From contig NZ_CANMOO010000005.1 of the NCBI RefSeq assembly GCF_947499585.1, positions 81,772 to 145,771 on the forward strand: a stretch of 64,000 nucleotides of DNA, in the 5' to 3' direction. The stretch's first letter is position 1; every line of letters starts with the position of its first letter. The DNA comes from an uncultured Allomuricauda sp. (GTDB taxonomy: Bacteria > Bacteroidota > Bacteroidia > Flavobacteriales > Flavobacteriaceae). The notes under the pieces are model-generated. The model saw only the letters and a program-made list of their open reading frames with translations. It was not told the origin of the DNA and ran no database searches. Shown piece by piece: positions 44,680-53,809 of the stretch. The position numbers and the translations under genes were made by a program.

Positions 44680-45903
44680 TCAAGAACCCAATTTGAATTT
44701 GGCTTTTACAACTTCCATATCGGCCATCAATTTTTTATCGATAACCTTAGCATAGATTTGTGTTGTTTTCAATGATTGGTGCCCTAGCATTTTACTAACG
44801 GACTCAATCGGTACACCATTTGCCAAAGTCACTGTTGTTGCAAAGGTATGTCTGGCCAAATGGAAGGTCAGGTTTTTTTGAATTTTACAAATAGTGGCTA
44901 TTTCCTTCAAAAATGCATTGGTCTTTTGATTACTGATTACGGGTAGTAACAAATCATGCTCCTTTGTCAAAGGATGGTCTTTGTATTTACTCAAAATTGA
45001 TTCTGATGTAGGTAGTAGGGGTACAACGCTTCTTGAATCTGTTTTCGAGCGTCTTATTTTAATCCATCGTTTTCCGTCTAGCCCAAGAACAATATGGTTT
45101 GAAGATAGCTTCTTGACATCAATATAAGCCAGCCCCGTAAAACAAGAAAAAACAAAGATGTCTCGAATCTGCTCCAGTCTGGGGATATCAAATTCCTGTT
45201 TGATAAGAGAACGAAGCTCAAGTTCCGTTAAAATATCTCGTTCTACCTTTTTCCATTTCGCTTTCCAATGATAGAACGGATCTTGGTTCACCCAATTATT
45301 GGCAACAGCAATCCGCATTATTTTTTTAAAGTTTACAACATACTTGGTGATGGTGTTTTGATTACCAATATTTTGAGTTTTTAAAAAGTGGTGGAAGCGA
45401 TTGATGAACTTTAAATCCACTTCTTTGATGAAAATATCCTTGATTTTGTATTCCCGTTGCACAAAATCAGCTAAGTGCTCTCTGGTTCTTACATGTCTTC
45501 GGTATGCTCCATAGGAATATTCCAGACCTAGCAACTGTTCAATTTGGTCATTGTGTTCGTCGTAAACCTCCAGCAATGTTTTATTGATTGTCTCTTTATT
45601 AAGGAGTTTGTTTTTAATGATATCGGCGGTGAACGGTCTCTTTTTCACAACTAATTTTGAATGAATATTGTAGGCTTTGGACTCTAGTTCATCTATATAG
45701 TGATTAAGGCTTTTGCTTTTGATACCTGAACCTCTGACCCTACCTTTAATCGAGCACCATTTATCGGGCTTTGCTTTGCGCTGAATACTGAATTCTGCTC
45801 GTTTACCATTGACTGTAATCCTTAAAAATAGGTCCGCTTCGCCTTGTTGATTTAATCTACTCTTGCGGATGTAGCATAGAACGGAGAAAGAATTTGTTTC
45901 CAT
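44680..45903 (-). CDS. Tyrosine recombinase (island integrase)
   Basis: From ATG 45903 the protein has ~407 aa; an upstream start at 45990 would add 29 basic residues with no conserved match. It has an N-terminal arm-binding domain (VLCYIRKSRLNQQGEADLFL), a SAM-like core-binding domain, and a catalytic domain with CFTGLAYIDV, HLARHTFATTV and the nucleophile in TTQIYAKV (Tyr). As in CTnDOT-type integrases, the usual first Arg appears to be replaced by Ala in TGLAY. It lies just inside the right attachment repeat and is the likely island integrase, not an integron IntI. Confidence 0.92.
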   Translation of the reverse strand: METNSFSVLCYIRKSRLNQQGEADLFLRITVNGKRAEFSIQRKAKPDKWCSIKGRVRGSGIKSKSLNHYIDELESKAYNIHSKLVVKKRPFTADIIKNKLLNKETINKTLLEVYDEHNDQIEQLLGLEYSYGAYRRHVRTREHLADFVQREYKIKDIFIKEVDLKFINRFHHFLKTQNIGNQNTITKYVVNFKKIMRIAVANNWVNQDPFYHWKAKWKKVERDILTELELRSLIKQEFDIPRLEQIRDIFVFSCFTGLAYIDVKKLSSNHIVLGLDGKRWIKIRRSKTDSRSVVPLLPTSESILSKYKDHPLTKEHDLLLPVISNQKTNAFLKEIATICKIQKNLTFHLARHTFATTVTLANGVPIESVSKMLGHQSLKTTQIYAKVIDKKLMADMEVVKAKFKLGS

Positions 45904-46007
45904 AACTGTGATTTTACTGATTTTTAAAATGTTAAATTTTCTTTGTAAGAACTTGATAATCAGAAATTTTAACAGCTTCGCGGTGCGCACTTTACGAATT
46001 TGAAAAA

Positions 46008-46028
46008 GTGCGCACCGAATTGCGCACC
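46008..46028. promoter_or_regulatory. Arm-type site candidate, right end
   Basis: GTGCGCACCGAATTGCGCACC lies 12 bp inside the right attachment repeat, with another GGTGCGCAC at 45982-45990. It mirrors the left-end motif at 1221. Position upstream of the integrase would also allow a role in its regulation. Confidence 0.5.
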
Positions 46029-46040
46029 TCGAAAAGTGGC

Positions 46041-46147
46041 ATTATTTGATATCAAATGAAATCAGGAAAAATAAAAAAGTCTGTAAATCAACGATTTACA
46101 GACTTTTTGAATTATTATGGACTCTTAAAAGTGACCTGACTGGGGCT
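46041..46147. repeat. Right attachment repeat of the island
   Basis: The segment is identical over 107 bp to 1057-1163. It covers the last ~16 nt of the intact tRNA-Lys gene, its terminator and flanking sequence, and marks the right island boundary. Confidence 0.9.
46074..46108 (-). terminator. tRNA-Lys terminator
   Basis: A 16-bp perfect stem (AAAAAGTCTGTAAATC with its complement, loop AAC) ends in T runs on both strands, so it can terminate in either direction. It lies downstream of the tRNA and inside the attachment repeat. Confidence 0.85.
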
Positions 46148-46204
46148 CGAACCCAGGACCCTCTCCTTAAAAGGGAGATGCTCTACCAACTGAGCTATCA
46201 GGTC
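46132..46204 (-). tRNA. tRNA-Lys (UUU)
   Basis: Read on the minus strand the 73-nt sequence starts GACCTGATAGCTCAGTTGG. It folds as a standard cloverleaf: acceptor GACCTGA/TCAGGTC, D-arm AGCTCAGTTGGTAGAGC, anticodon loop CTTTTAA (UUU), and T-arm GGGTTCGAGCCCC. CCA is not encoded. It is the integration target of the island. Confidence 0.96.
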
Positions 46205-46243
46205 TTACTTAACACAACACTTATATATTGCTCTAAGCGGCTG

Positions 46244-46273
46244 CAAATATAATATCATTAATTTATTTTACAA
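46244..46273 (-). promoter_or_regulatory. Promoter of tRNA-Lys
   Basis: On the minus strand a TATATTTG -7 box (46251-46244) lies 19 bp after a TTG -33 element (46273-46271), matching the Bacteroidota sigma consensus. It is outside the island, so integration leaves tRNA expression intact. Confidence 0.75.
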
Positions 46274-46326
46274 GGTGATTTAATGATAAATTTGTGTTTT
46301 TTTAAAATCACTTTTAAATCTAATAA

Positions 46327-46842
46327 ATGAAAGTAGTTTTAGTTGGTTACATGACAAGCGGTAAGTCATCTATTGGTAGGTTGTTAGCCAGTGACTTAAA
46401 TATGGGATTTATCGATTTGGATGAATACATTGAAGACCAAATGAAAAAATCGATAGCTACTATTTTTTTAGAAAAAGGAGAGATTTACTTTAGAAAAGTA
46501 GAACATGAGATGTTGTCCAAGGTGCTAGATGAAAATGAATCGGTAGTTCTTTCAACAGGTGGCGGTACACCTTGTTATGGAGGTAATATGAAAACAATCC
46601 TCGAAAATGCTGACCATTCAATTTACCTGCAATTGCCAGTTTCAACTTTGGCAGATAGAATCAGCAAAGAAAAGGATGATAGACCTTTGGTAAAGAATAT
46701 TAAAAATGATGATTTACTGGAATTTGTTGGAAAGCATCTTTTTGAAAGAAGACAGTTTTATTCGCAAGCCATATACACTGTAAATGCGGATAAAAAATCA
46801 ATCGAAGTGTTAGTTGATGAAATAAAGGACCTTTTACTCTAA
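46327..46842 (+). CDS. aroK: Shikimate kinase
   Basis: The 171-aa protein has the P-loop GYMTSGKSSIGRLLA, the shikimate-binding FIDLDEYIE and STGGGTPCY motifs and the lid ERRQFYSQ. It phosphorylates shikimate in aromatic amino acid synthesis. It converges on, and overlaps by 9 bp, the phosphoribosyltransferase gene. Confidence 0.95.
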   Translation: MKVVLVGYMTSGKSSIGRLLASDLNMGFIDLDEYIEDQMKKSIATIFLEKGEIYFRKVEHEMLSKVLDENESVVLSTGGGTPCYGGNMKTILENADHSIYLQLPVSTLADRISKEKDDRPLVKNIKNDDLLEFVGKHLFERRQFYSQAIYTVNADKKSIEVLVDEIKDLLL

Positions 46843-47331
46843 GTATACGGCGTCATTTCTAGATTGAAATTCTACCCTAATATGTTCATTTAGCGAAGTA
46901 GAGAGGGAAATACCCTTATAATCAGCTTTGATGGGATATTTTTTATGATTCCTATTTACCAACACTGCAGTTTTGAGCTGTTTTATAGGTGTTTTAAGAA
47001 AATGATGGACTCCGTATATCAGAGTAGTGCCCGAATTTAGAACATCATCAACAAGAACAATTGATTTGTCCTTATATGCTTCTTCGGCAATTGAAGTATT
47101 GACACCACTAGCCAATGGATTTTTCTTGTCCATATTTATTTTACACAATACAATTTGAGCATCGGTAATTTTTTTGAGAACCGCAGCTATTTTTTTTGCA
47201 AAATTTAGCCCTCCACCTTCTATACCAGCAATGATGATTTCCTTCTCATTAACATTGGCTTCATAAATCTGATAAGAAATACGCTTTACTGTATGTTGTA
47301 TTTGCTCGTGGGTCAATATGCGGTTCACCAT
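46834..47331 (-). CDS. Phosphoribosyltransferase family protein
   Basis: The 165-aa protein carries the PRPP-binding loop IVLVDDVLNSGTTL near residue 95. It resembles PyrR-type or hypoxanthine-like PRTases, but residues that would decide the base specificity are not clear to me. hslR follows upstream on the same strand with a 38-bp gap. Confidence 0.85.
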   Translation of the reverse strand: MVNRILTHEQIQHTVKRISYQIYEANVNEKEIIIAGIEGGGLNFAKKIAAVLKKITDAQIVLCKINMDKKNPLASGVNTSIAEEAYKDKSIVLVDDVLNSGTTLIYGVHHFLKTPIKQLKTAVLVNRNHKKYPIKADYKGISLSTSLNEHIRVEFQSRNDAVYLE

Positions 47332-47369
47332 AAATTAAATATACTAAGATTCAAAGATAAATAAACCAA

Positions 47370-47741
47370 TCATTCAGATTCATCCAAATAACCATCAATA
47401 TCTCTTCTGTCCTTTTTGGTAGGTCTGCCTAATCCTTTCTTTCTGTAATGGTCTTTTGCAGATTTTAAAAGGTCCGTATGTTCAAAAGCTTCTTTTGGGG
47501 TAGTATCTTTTCTATAAATATCCACCAATTTTGCTCCAACCCTACTTTTAGGAATATCTAAAACAGTTAGCTGGTAATCAATTTGGTTTTTTCTCACCAG
47601 TAACATATCCATAGGATAAACTTCTCTTGAAGGCTTAATAACGGCACCATTAACTCTTACGTGGCCTTTTTTAACAGCAACTGCAGCAACGTTTCTGGTT
47701 TTATAGTATCTAATACACCAAAGGTATTTATCAATGCGCAT
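47370..47741 (-). CDS. hslR: S4-domain RNA-binding protein (Hsp15-like)
   Basis: The 123-aa protein opens with an S4 domain, MRIDKYLWCIRYYKTRN and GHVRVNGAVIKPSREV, as in Hsp15, which binds stalled 50S subunits carrying nascent chains. The basic tail (KKGLGRPTKKDRR) is typical. It lies upstream of the PRTase on the minus strand. Confidence 0.88.
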   Translation of the reverse strand: MRIDKYLWCIRYYKTRNVAAVAVKKGHVRVNGAVIKPSREVYPMDMLLVRKNQIDYQLTVLDIPKSRVGAKLVDIYRKDTTPKEAFEHTDLLKSAKDHYRKKGLGRPTKKDRRDIDGYLDESE

Positions 47742-47819
47742 AAACTCTGCAAATCTTTGTTAACGAAAGAAGCAAAAATAGCGGAAAATTGTATCTTGCG
47801 CAGCTAAATTATATACTTG

Positions 47820-48800
47820 ATGAGGTACGGGTTTTTTCTTTCTTTGTTTTTTGTGGTATTACTTTTTTCTTGCAAAAATGATGATGATGTAGATATTGAA
47901 TCTGTTCCACCTTTATTGTTGGCAGATGTTTCCCCAGAAGATGATGAAGAAATCAGAGAGTTTTTAGAAACTCATTTTTACAATTACGAGGAATTTGAAT
48001 CACTTCCGGCGGGTTTTGATTTTAGAATAAGAATAGATACTATAGCCGGAGAAAATGCAGATAAAACCTCTTTATGGGATAGGGATGAACTTCAATCTGC
48101 TACTATTGATGTTTCATCTACTGAACATGGGTTGACTGAAGAAGAAAATGATATACCACATACCATATACTATCTTTCTGCTAGGGTTGGTACAGGTGCC
48201 AATCCTACTGTGGCGGATTCTGTATTTGTTCGCTATGAAGGGAAACTTCTTGATGGAACTTCTTTTGACGCTTCTTTAAATAACCCTGTTTGGTTTGATT
48301 TGGCACGATTGCAGGATCTTCAACAAGGGTTTAGAGGGTTTGCTGAAGGTATTCCGAACTTTAAAATAGGAGGAAGTGTAATTGAAAATGGAGATGGCAC
48401 TGTGGAGGTTGAAGGATATGGTGTTGGACTTATAATCTTCCCATCGGGATTAGGTAATTTTTCTAGAATAAATGGGATAATTCCTCAATACAGTCCACTT
48501 ATGTTTACCATAGACCTTTTTACATTGAATAGAACTGATCATGACGGGGATGGGATTCCTTCCATTGATGAAGATGTAAACGGGAATGGTTTTTTATATG
48601 ATGACAATACTGATGGAGATGATGAACCAATCAATGTATCATTTGCAAACTTTCAAGATGCTGATGATGATGGTGATGGGGTTTCCACTAGAAATGAAAT
48701 TTCAGATGAAGATGGGAACATTATTCTTCCCTATCCAAGTACGGGAGGTATAGAAGATTATCTAAATCCAGATGTTCAACGAACACCAGATAATAATTAA
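47820..48800 (+). CDS. FKBP-type peptidyl-prolyl isomerase lipoprotein
   Basis: The 326-aa protein (ATG 47820; TTG three bases upstream ignored) has a lipobox (LLFSC), an FKBP domain (SVFVRYEGKLLDGTSFDAS and IGGSVIENGDG) and a C-terminal Asp-rich stretch with DHDGDGIPSIDEDVNGNG and DADDDGDGVSTRNE, like thrombospondin type 3 calcium repeats. It likely folds or sorts envelope proteins; lipoprotein FKBPs occur in gliding-related systems of Bacteroidota. Confidence 0.85.
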   Translation: MRYGFFLSLFFVVLLFSCKNDDDVDIESVPPLLLADVSPEDDEEIREFLETHFYNYEEFESLPAGFDFRIRIDTIAGENADKTSLWDRDELQSATIDVSSTEHGLTEEENDIPHTIYYLSARVGTGANPTVADSVFVRYEGKLLDGTSFDASLNNPVWFDLARLQDLQQGFRGFAEGIPNFKIGGSVIENGDGTVEVEGYGVGLIIFPSGLGNFSRINGIIPQYSPLMFTIDLFTLNRTDHDGDGIPSIDEDVNGNGFLYDDNTDGDDEPINVSFANFQDADDDGDGVSTRNEISDEDGNIILPYPSTGGIEDYLNPDVQRTPDNN

Positions 48801-48804
48801 AATA

Positions 48805-48835
48805 AAAAAGGCCCACTTTTAAGTGGGCCTTTTTT
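48805..48835 (+). terminator. Bidirectional terminator
   Basis: A perfect stem GGCCCACTT/AAGTGGGCC flanked by A and T runs lies 9 bp after the FKBP stop and serves the convergent outer membrane protein gene too. Confidence 0.9.
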
Positions 48836-48853
48836 ATTTATAAATCTATTTTC

Positions 48854-49465
48854 TTATAATTTAACTGATAAGGCAAAGATTATCTGTGATGGTCTTGAAT
48901 CCACACGACCATCAATATCGGCAATATTATTGGAGATAATTCTTGCTTCATTTTCTGAGAAACCTCTTTCATAACGGACATCCACACCTATTTTACCAAG
49001 GTTGACACCAACACCTGCATTCAGCCCCACAGTAAAATCATTTTCAACATCTTCTACCTCTATATCCCCTAGGTCATTCTTTAGGGTATATTGAAAAGCT
49101 GGACCAGCAAAAATATGCAAGGGTCCTATTAGTTTGTACCCTAAAAGAACTGGGAGGTCCAATTTTGAAATATCATAGTCATTGGAATCGCCGTTCACAT
49201 CATAGGAGCTTTTGGTTTTAGAATAAACCAGTTCTGGTCTAAGGTAAATCTTTGGAAAATCCAATTTCCCCCAAAAACCTATGTGGTAACCAGCTTTACC
49301 TTCGGCGCCTTCAGAAATGTTTTGTCCGGCATCACCAACGGACCCAATTAGATCTCCGTTCTTGTTGTAACTAAGCCCGGCTTTAATACCAAATCCTGAG
49401 CCGCTTTGTGCAAATACAGCAGACCCCATAAGGGTCAACACTGCAATTAGAAGTGTTTTTTTCAT
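48854..49465 (-). CDS. Outer membrane beta-barrel protein
   Basis: The 203-aa protein has a signal peptide cleaved after VFAQ. Alternating beta-strand segments (GFGIKAGLSYNKNGDLIG, IGFWGKLDFPKIYLRPEL, GLNAGVGVNLGKIGVDVRYE) end in IIFALSVKL with a terminal hydrophobic strand, as in the porin-family beta-barrel domain of Bacteroidota. The function is unknown. Confidence 0.85.
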   Translation of the reverse strand: MKKTLLIAVLTLMGSAVFAQSGSGFGIKAGLSYNKNGDLIGSVGDAGQNISEGAEGKAGYHIGFWGKLDFPKIYLRPELVYSKTKSSYDVNGDSNDYDISKLDLPVLLGYKLIGPLHIFAGPAFQYTLKNDLGDIEVEDVENDFTVGLNAGVGVNLGKIGVDVRYERGFSENEARIISNNIADIDGRVDSRPSQIIFALSVKL

Positions 49466-49515
49466 AAGTGTTTCGTTTTAATAGATTGAAGAATATCAAA
49501 GATGATACCGAAAAA

Positions 49516-50469
49516 TTATTTTCGTTTCAACACTTTTAAAACGGCAGCTTCAATGGCTTTATTGTTCAAACCATACTTATCCATAAGCTGTTCTGGGGTT
49601 CCACTTTCGCCAAAAGTATCTTGTGTTGCCACAAACTCCTGAGGCGTAGGATGATGTGAAGCCAATACTCTAGAAACACTTTCTCCAAGGCCACCAAGAT
49701 AATTATGCTCTTCAGCAGTAACAACACAACCTGTCTTTTTTGCTGAAGCCAAAATTGCTTCGTTGTCAAGAGGTTTTATGGTGTGGATATTGATTACTTC
49801 AGCAGATATTCCTTGGTTTTCCAAGTTTTCTGCTGCAATTAAAGATTGCCATACCAAATGTCCCGTTGCAATAATGGTTACATCTGTACCTTCATTAAGC
49901 ATTAATGCTTTTCCAATCTCAAACTTTTGATCGGCAGGGGTAAAGTTGGCCACCTTGGGTCTTCCAAAACGCAGGTAAACTGGTCCTTGATGTTCTGCTA
50001 TGGCTAAAGTTGCCGCTTTGGTCTGGTTAAAATCACAAGGATTAATAACGGTCATGCCCGGAAGCATTTTCATTAAACCAATATCTTCTAAAATTTGATG
50101 CGTTGCACCATCTTCTCCAAGTGTAATACCTGCATGGGAGGCACATATTTTTACATTTTTACCCGAATAAGCTATTGATTGACGAATTTGGTCATAAACC
50201 CTACCTGTTGAAAAATTGGCAAATGTTCCAGTAAATGGAATTTTTCCACCTATGGTCAAACCAGCAGCAATCCCCATCATGTTGGCCTCGGCAATTCCTA
50301 TCTGAAAGAAACGCTCTGGATTCTCATCAATGAAGGTTTGTATTTTAAGAGAACCCACCAAATCGGCACAAAGCGCAACAACGTTTGGGTTTGTTCTTCC
50401 CAGTTCTGTCATTCCAGCACCATATCCACTTCGAGTATCATTTTTTCCTTGATCTATATATTTTGTCAT
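49516..50469 (-). CDS. Transketolase, C-terminal subunit
   Basis: The 317-aa protein is the pyrimidine-binding and C-terminal domain of transketolase (GIAEANMMGIAAGLTIGGK with the conserved Glu). It is encoded downstream of the N-terminal subunit with an 17-bp gap, a split form common in Bacteroidota. Together they move two-carbon units in the pentose phosphate pathway using thiamine diphosphate. Confidence 0.92.
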   Translation of the reverse strand: MTKYIDQGKNDTRSGYGAGMTELGRTNPNVVALCADLVGSLKIQTFIDENPERFFQIGIAEANMMGIAAGLTIGGKIPFTGTFANFSTGRVYDQIRQSIAYSGKNVKICASHAGITLGEDGATHQILEDIGLMKMLPGMTVINPCDFNQTKAATLAIAEHQGPVYLRFGRPKVANFTPADQKFEIGKALMLNEGTDVTIIATGHLVWQSLIAAENLENQGISAEVINIHTIKPLDNEAILASAKKTGCVVTAEEHNYLGGLGESVSRVLASHHPTPQEFVATQDTFGESGTPEQLMDKYGLNNKAIEAAVLKVLKRK

Positions 50470-50486
50470 GTTTGTTGTCTTAAGAA

Positions 50487-51332
50487 TTAATAATCACCTA
50501 AAGTTTCTGGGTTTTGCGCCAATGCCGTTTCTAATTGTTCATCACTAGGGGCCTTACCGTGCCAAGCGTGGGTATGCATCATAAAATCAACGCCATTACC
50601 CATCATTGTAGTCATTATTATACAAACAGGTTTTCCTTTTCCAGTTCTGCTTTTTGCTTCATTTAAACCAGCTATGACTTGTTTTAGATCATTACCATTT
50701 TCAATTTCCAAAACATCCCATCCAAAAACTCTAAATTTCTCAGCAACATCACCTAGTGGCAATACATCATCTGTAGATCCATCTATTTGTTGTCCATTTA
50801 AATCGATGGTAGCAATATAATTATCTACCTTGTTTCCGGCAGCATACATAATGGCTTCCCAATTTTGACCTTCCTGCAATTCTCCATCGCCATGTAAGCT
50901 ATAAATCAAATGATTGCCTCCATTCAACTTTTTAGCTAAAGCAGCACCAATAGCTACTGACATGCCTTGACCCAAGGAACCAGATGCAATGCGAATTCCT
51001 GGAAGCCCTTCATGTGTTGTGGGATGACCTTGCAAACGAGAATTTATCAATCTAAAGGTATTTAATTCTTCAATGGGGAAATATCCTTTTCTGGCCAAGA
51101 CACTATAAAATACGGGTGAGATATGACCGTTTGAAAGGAAGAAAAGGTCTTCTCCATTTCCATCCATATCAAAACCATCTTTTAACTCCATGATTTCGTT
51201 ATATAGTGCAACAAAAAATTCGGTACAACCTAAAGAACCTCCAGGATGCCCTGAGTTTACTTTGTGGACCATTCTTAAAATGTCTCTTCGGACCTGGGTC
51301 ACTAAATTCTGTAATTCTTGAGTGCTTGGCAT
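50487..51332 (-). CDS. Transketolase, N-terminal subunit
   Basis: The 281-aa protein has the thiamine diphosphate-binding GDG...N motif (SLHGDGELQEGQNWEAIMYA) and the start HKVNSGHPGGSLG with conserved His. It is the first gene of the split transketolase operon. Confidence 0.92.
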   Translation of the reverse strand: MPSTQELQNLVTQVRRDILRMVHKVNSGHPGGSLGCTEFFVALYNEIMELKDGFDMDGNGEDLFFLSNGHISPVFYSVLARKGYFPIEELNTFRLINSRLQGHPTTHEGLPGIRIASGSLGQGMSVAIGAALAKKLNGGNHLIYSLHGDGELQEGQNWEAIMYAAGNKVDNYIATIDLNGQQIDGSTDDVLPLGDVAEKFRVFGWDVLEIENGNDLKQVIAGLNEAKSRTGKGKPVCIIMTTMMGNGVDFMMHTHAWHGKAPSDEQLETALAQNPETLGDY

Positions 51333-51488
51333 TGTGTTAATTTTATTGTGTCAAAAGTAACCGCATTCACTTTGTTAAACAAGCGACTGTGGATTATTTT
51401 ACGAAACGCTTTGCGTAAACAAACTTTATTTTTTTGTTAAGGCTTTGTGGAAATGAGTTGGCTATATTTGCCCTTTTAAAAGCAACAA

Positions 51489-52619
51489 TTGAAGTTTACT
51501 CTAGAGAAAAAGGATAATCTTAGTAAAGCAAGGGCTGGCGAATTGTCCACTGACCACGGCATTATACAGACACCTATATTTATGCCCGTGGGCACGGTAG
51601 CTTCTGTAAAAGGCGTACATCAACGCGAGTTAAAGGATGAAATAAACCCAGACATTATACTTGGTAACACCTACCATCTATACTTGCGTCCAGGAACTGA
51701 AATTTTAGAACAAGCCGGCGGACTGCATAAGTTTATGGGTTGGGATAGAAATATTTTGACTGATAGTGGCGGATACCAGGTGTATTCCCTTTCTGCTAAT
51801 AGAAAGATTAATGAAGAAGGAGTAAACTTTAAATCTCATATTGACGGATCGAACCATTTTTTCACTCCAGAAAATGTAATGGAAATACAGCGAGTCATTG
51901 GCGCGGACATTATCATGGCTTTTGATGAGTGTACACCGTATCCTTGTGATTACAATTATGCAAAACGCTCTATGCATATGACCCATAGATGGTTGGATAG
52001 ATGCATTTCGCATTTGGAAAAGCTTCCATATAAATATGGGTATTCCCAAAGCTTTTTCCCTATTGTTCAAGGTTCAACCTATAAAGATTTAAGAAAGCAA
52101 TCCGCAGAATACATTGCTTCTGTAGGTGCAGAAGGAAACGCCATAGGAGGACTTTCCGTAGGAGAGCCAGCAGAAGAAATGTATGAGATGGCGGAAATTG
52201 TCTGCGATATTCTTCCTGAGGATAAACCAAGATATTTAATGGGTGTAGGTACACCAATAAATATTCTAGAAAATATTGCTTTGGGTGTTGATATGTTTGA
52301 TTGTGTAATGCCTACTCGTAATGCACGTAATGGAATGTTGTTCACGGCACATGGAACGATCAACATTAAAAATAAGAAGTGGGAAGCAGATTTTTCCCCT
52401 ATTGATGATATGGGAATCACTTTTGTGGATACAGAATATTCCAAAGCATATTTAAGACATTTGTTTGCCGCTAATGAATATTTAGGCAAGCAAATTGCAA
52501 CAATACATAACCTTGGTTTTTACCTTTGGTTGGTGCGTACGGCAAGAGAGCGTATTTTAGCAGGGGATTTTCTTGAGTGGAAAACCAGAATGGTACAACA
52601 AATGGATAAAAGACTCTAA
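51489..52619 (+). CDS. tgt: tRNA-guanine transglycosylase
   Basis: The 376-aa protein has the TGT barrel with ILTDSGGYQVYSL (nucleophilic region) and DCVMPTRNARNG. The start is TTG at 51489. The enzyme inserts the queuine precursor at G34 of four tRNAs. The usual zinc cluster (CxCxxC with a later His) is missing: the matching region reads FVDTEYSKAYLRHLF. A TATATTTG box at 51463-51470 suggests the promoter. It overlaps the permease gene by one base. Confidence 0.93.
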   Translation: MKFTLEKKDNLSKARAGELSTDHGIIQTPIFMPVGTVASVKGVHQRELKDEINPDIILGNTYHLYLRPGTEILEQAGGLHKFMGWDRNILTDSGGYQVYSLSANRKINEEGVNFKSHIDGSNHFFTPENVMEIQRVIGADIIMAFDECTPYPCDYNYAKRSMHMTHRWLDRCISHLEKLPYKYGYSQSFFPIVQGSTYKDLRKQSAEYIASVGAEGNAIGGLSVGEPAEEMYEMAEIVCDILPEDKPRYLMGVGTPINILENIALGVDMFDCVMPTRNARNGMLFTAHGTINIKNKKWEADFSPIDDMGITFVDTEYSKAYLRHLFAANEYLGKQIATIHNLGFYLWLVRTARERILAGDFLEWKTRMVQQMDKRL

Positions 52620-53701
52620 TGCTTACCATACTTGATAGATATATTTTAAAACGCTATTTGGTTACCTTCCTAGGAATGCTTTTGCTCTTTGTTCCCATTG
52701 GTATAATGGCCAACTTGGCGGAAAAGGTGGGTAAAATTATAGACAACGAAGCGCCTTTAAGTGAAGTCATTGTGTTTTATGGAAACTTCACTTTGGTTAT
52801 TGGCAATTTACTACTCCCAATTTTCCTTTTCTTATCCATAATATTTTTCACATCTAAATTGGCAAGTAACACAGAAATAGTTGCTATTCTAAGTTCTGGT
52901 GTTTCTTATGGTCGTTTTTTAAGACCTTATTTTATAGGTGCTACTTTGGTGGCAATCCTAATTTTTATGATGGGTATGTTTATTGTTCCGCATGCTAGTA
53001 TAGGATACAATGAATTTGAGTATAAATACTTTAAAAAAGGACGACAGGATAGGGTCACCAGTAATATTTTTAATCAGCTAAATGAGGATGATTATATCTA
53101 TGTAAGCAGTTTTGATCCAAATAGGAAGATTGGCTACAATTTTACATACGAACATTTTGATTCAATCAAAAAATTGGATTACAAGATTTCCGCTACGAAT
53201 ATTAGATGGATAGAGAAAGATAGTATCTACAGACTGACCAATTATGTGAAAAGAAAACTTCGTAATGATGTTGAGATTATGGAAACTAAAAGAAGGCTAG
53301 ACACCCTCTTTACCTTTAAAATAGAAGATTTAACCCCGGTATCTTATGTTGCGGAGACTAAAAATTTGTTCGAACTGAACAAGTTCATAGAAGACCAAAA
53401 GCAAAAAGGGGCATCTAACATTAATGCCTACATCTTGGTTAAATATAAAAGATGGGCATTGCCAATAACTGCATTTGTGCTTACAATCATTGCTGTTGCG
53501 GTTTCTTCTGTAAAAAGAAGAGGTGGAATGGGCTTAAATTTAGCGTTTGGTATTGGAGTGGCCTTTATCTACATCTTTTTTGATAAAGTTTTTGGAACGC
53601 TAGCTGAGCAATCTGGTTTTTCACCCTTATTGGCAGTTGTAATTCCCAACCTAATCTTTGGTGTTTTTGCAGTTTACATACTTATAAAGGCCAAACGATG
53701 A
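52619..53701 (+). CDS. LptF/LptG family permease
   Basis: The 360-aa protein shows the YjgP/YjgQ layout: LTILDRYILKRYLVTFLGML at the start, six membrane helices in two groups and a periplasmic beta domain between. LptFG extract lipopolysaccharide from the inner membrane for transport. Translational coupling to tgt (TAATG overlap) is conserved in many Bacteroidota. Confidence 0.9.
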   Translation: MLTILDRYILKRYLVTFLGMLLLFVPIGIMANLAEKVGKIIDNEAPLSEVIVFYGNFTLVIGNLLLPIFLFLSIIFFTSKLASNTEIVAILSSGVSYGRFLRPYFIGATLVAILIFMMGMFIVPHASIGYNEFEYKYFKKGRQDRVTSNIFNQLNEDDYIYVSSFDPNRKIGYNFTYEHFDSIKKLDYKISATNIRWIEKDSIYRLTNYVKRKLRNDVEIMETKRRLDTLFTFKIEDLTPVSYVAETKNLFELNKFIEDQKQKGASNINAYILVKYKRWALPITAFVLTIIAVAVSSVKRRGGMGLNLAFGIGVAFIYIFFDKVFGTLAEQSGFSPLLAVVIPNLIFGVFAVYILIKAKR

Positions 53702-53809
53702 TAACAAAACATCTTTTCTTCACTTGATAATTAGTAAATCGAGTGCTAAAGAGTGTCCTTTAAAGTTTTATATTTGTCCCCATTATATTTTTTCTGAAAC
53801 CAACTTTCC

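Noticed and set aside
44680..45903. The tyrosine recombinase as an integron IntI
   Set aside because: It has the Bacteroidota element-integrase layout (arm-binding domain, TGLAY box), lacks an obvious IntI-specific insertion, and lies at the tRNA attachment site far from the attC cassettes.
46046..46252. Plus-strand ORF over the tRNA-Lys gene
   Set aside because: It translates the attachment repeat and the antisense of the tRNA, from a TTG codon; not a gene.
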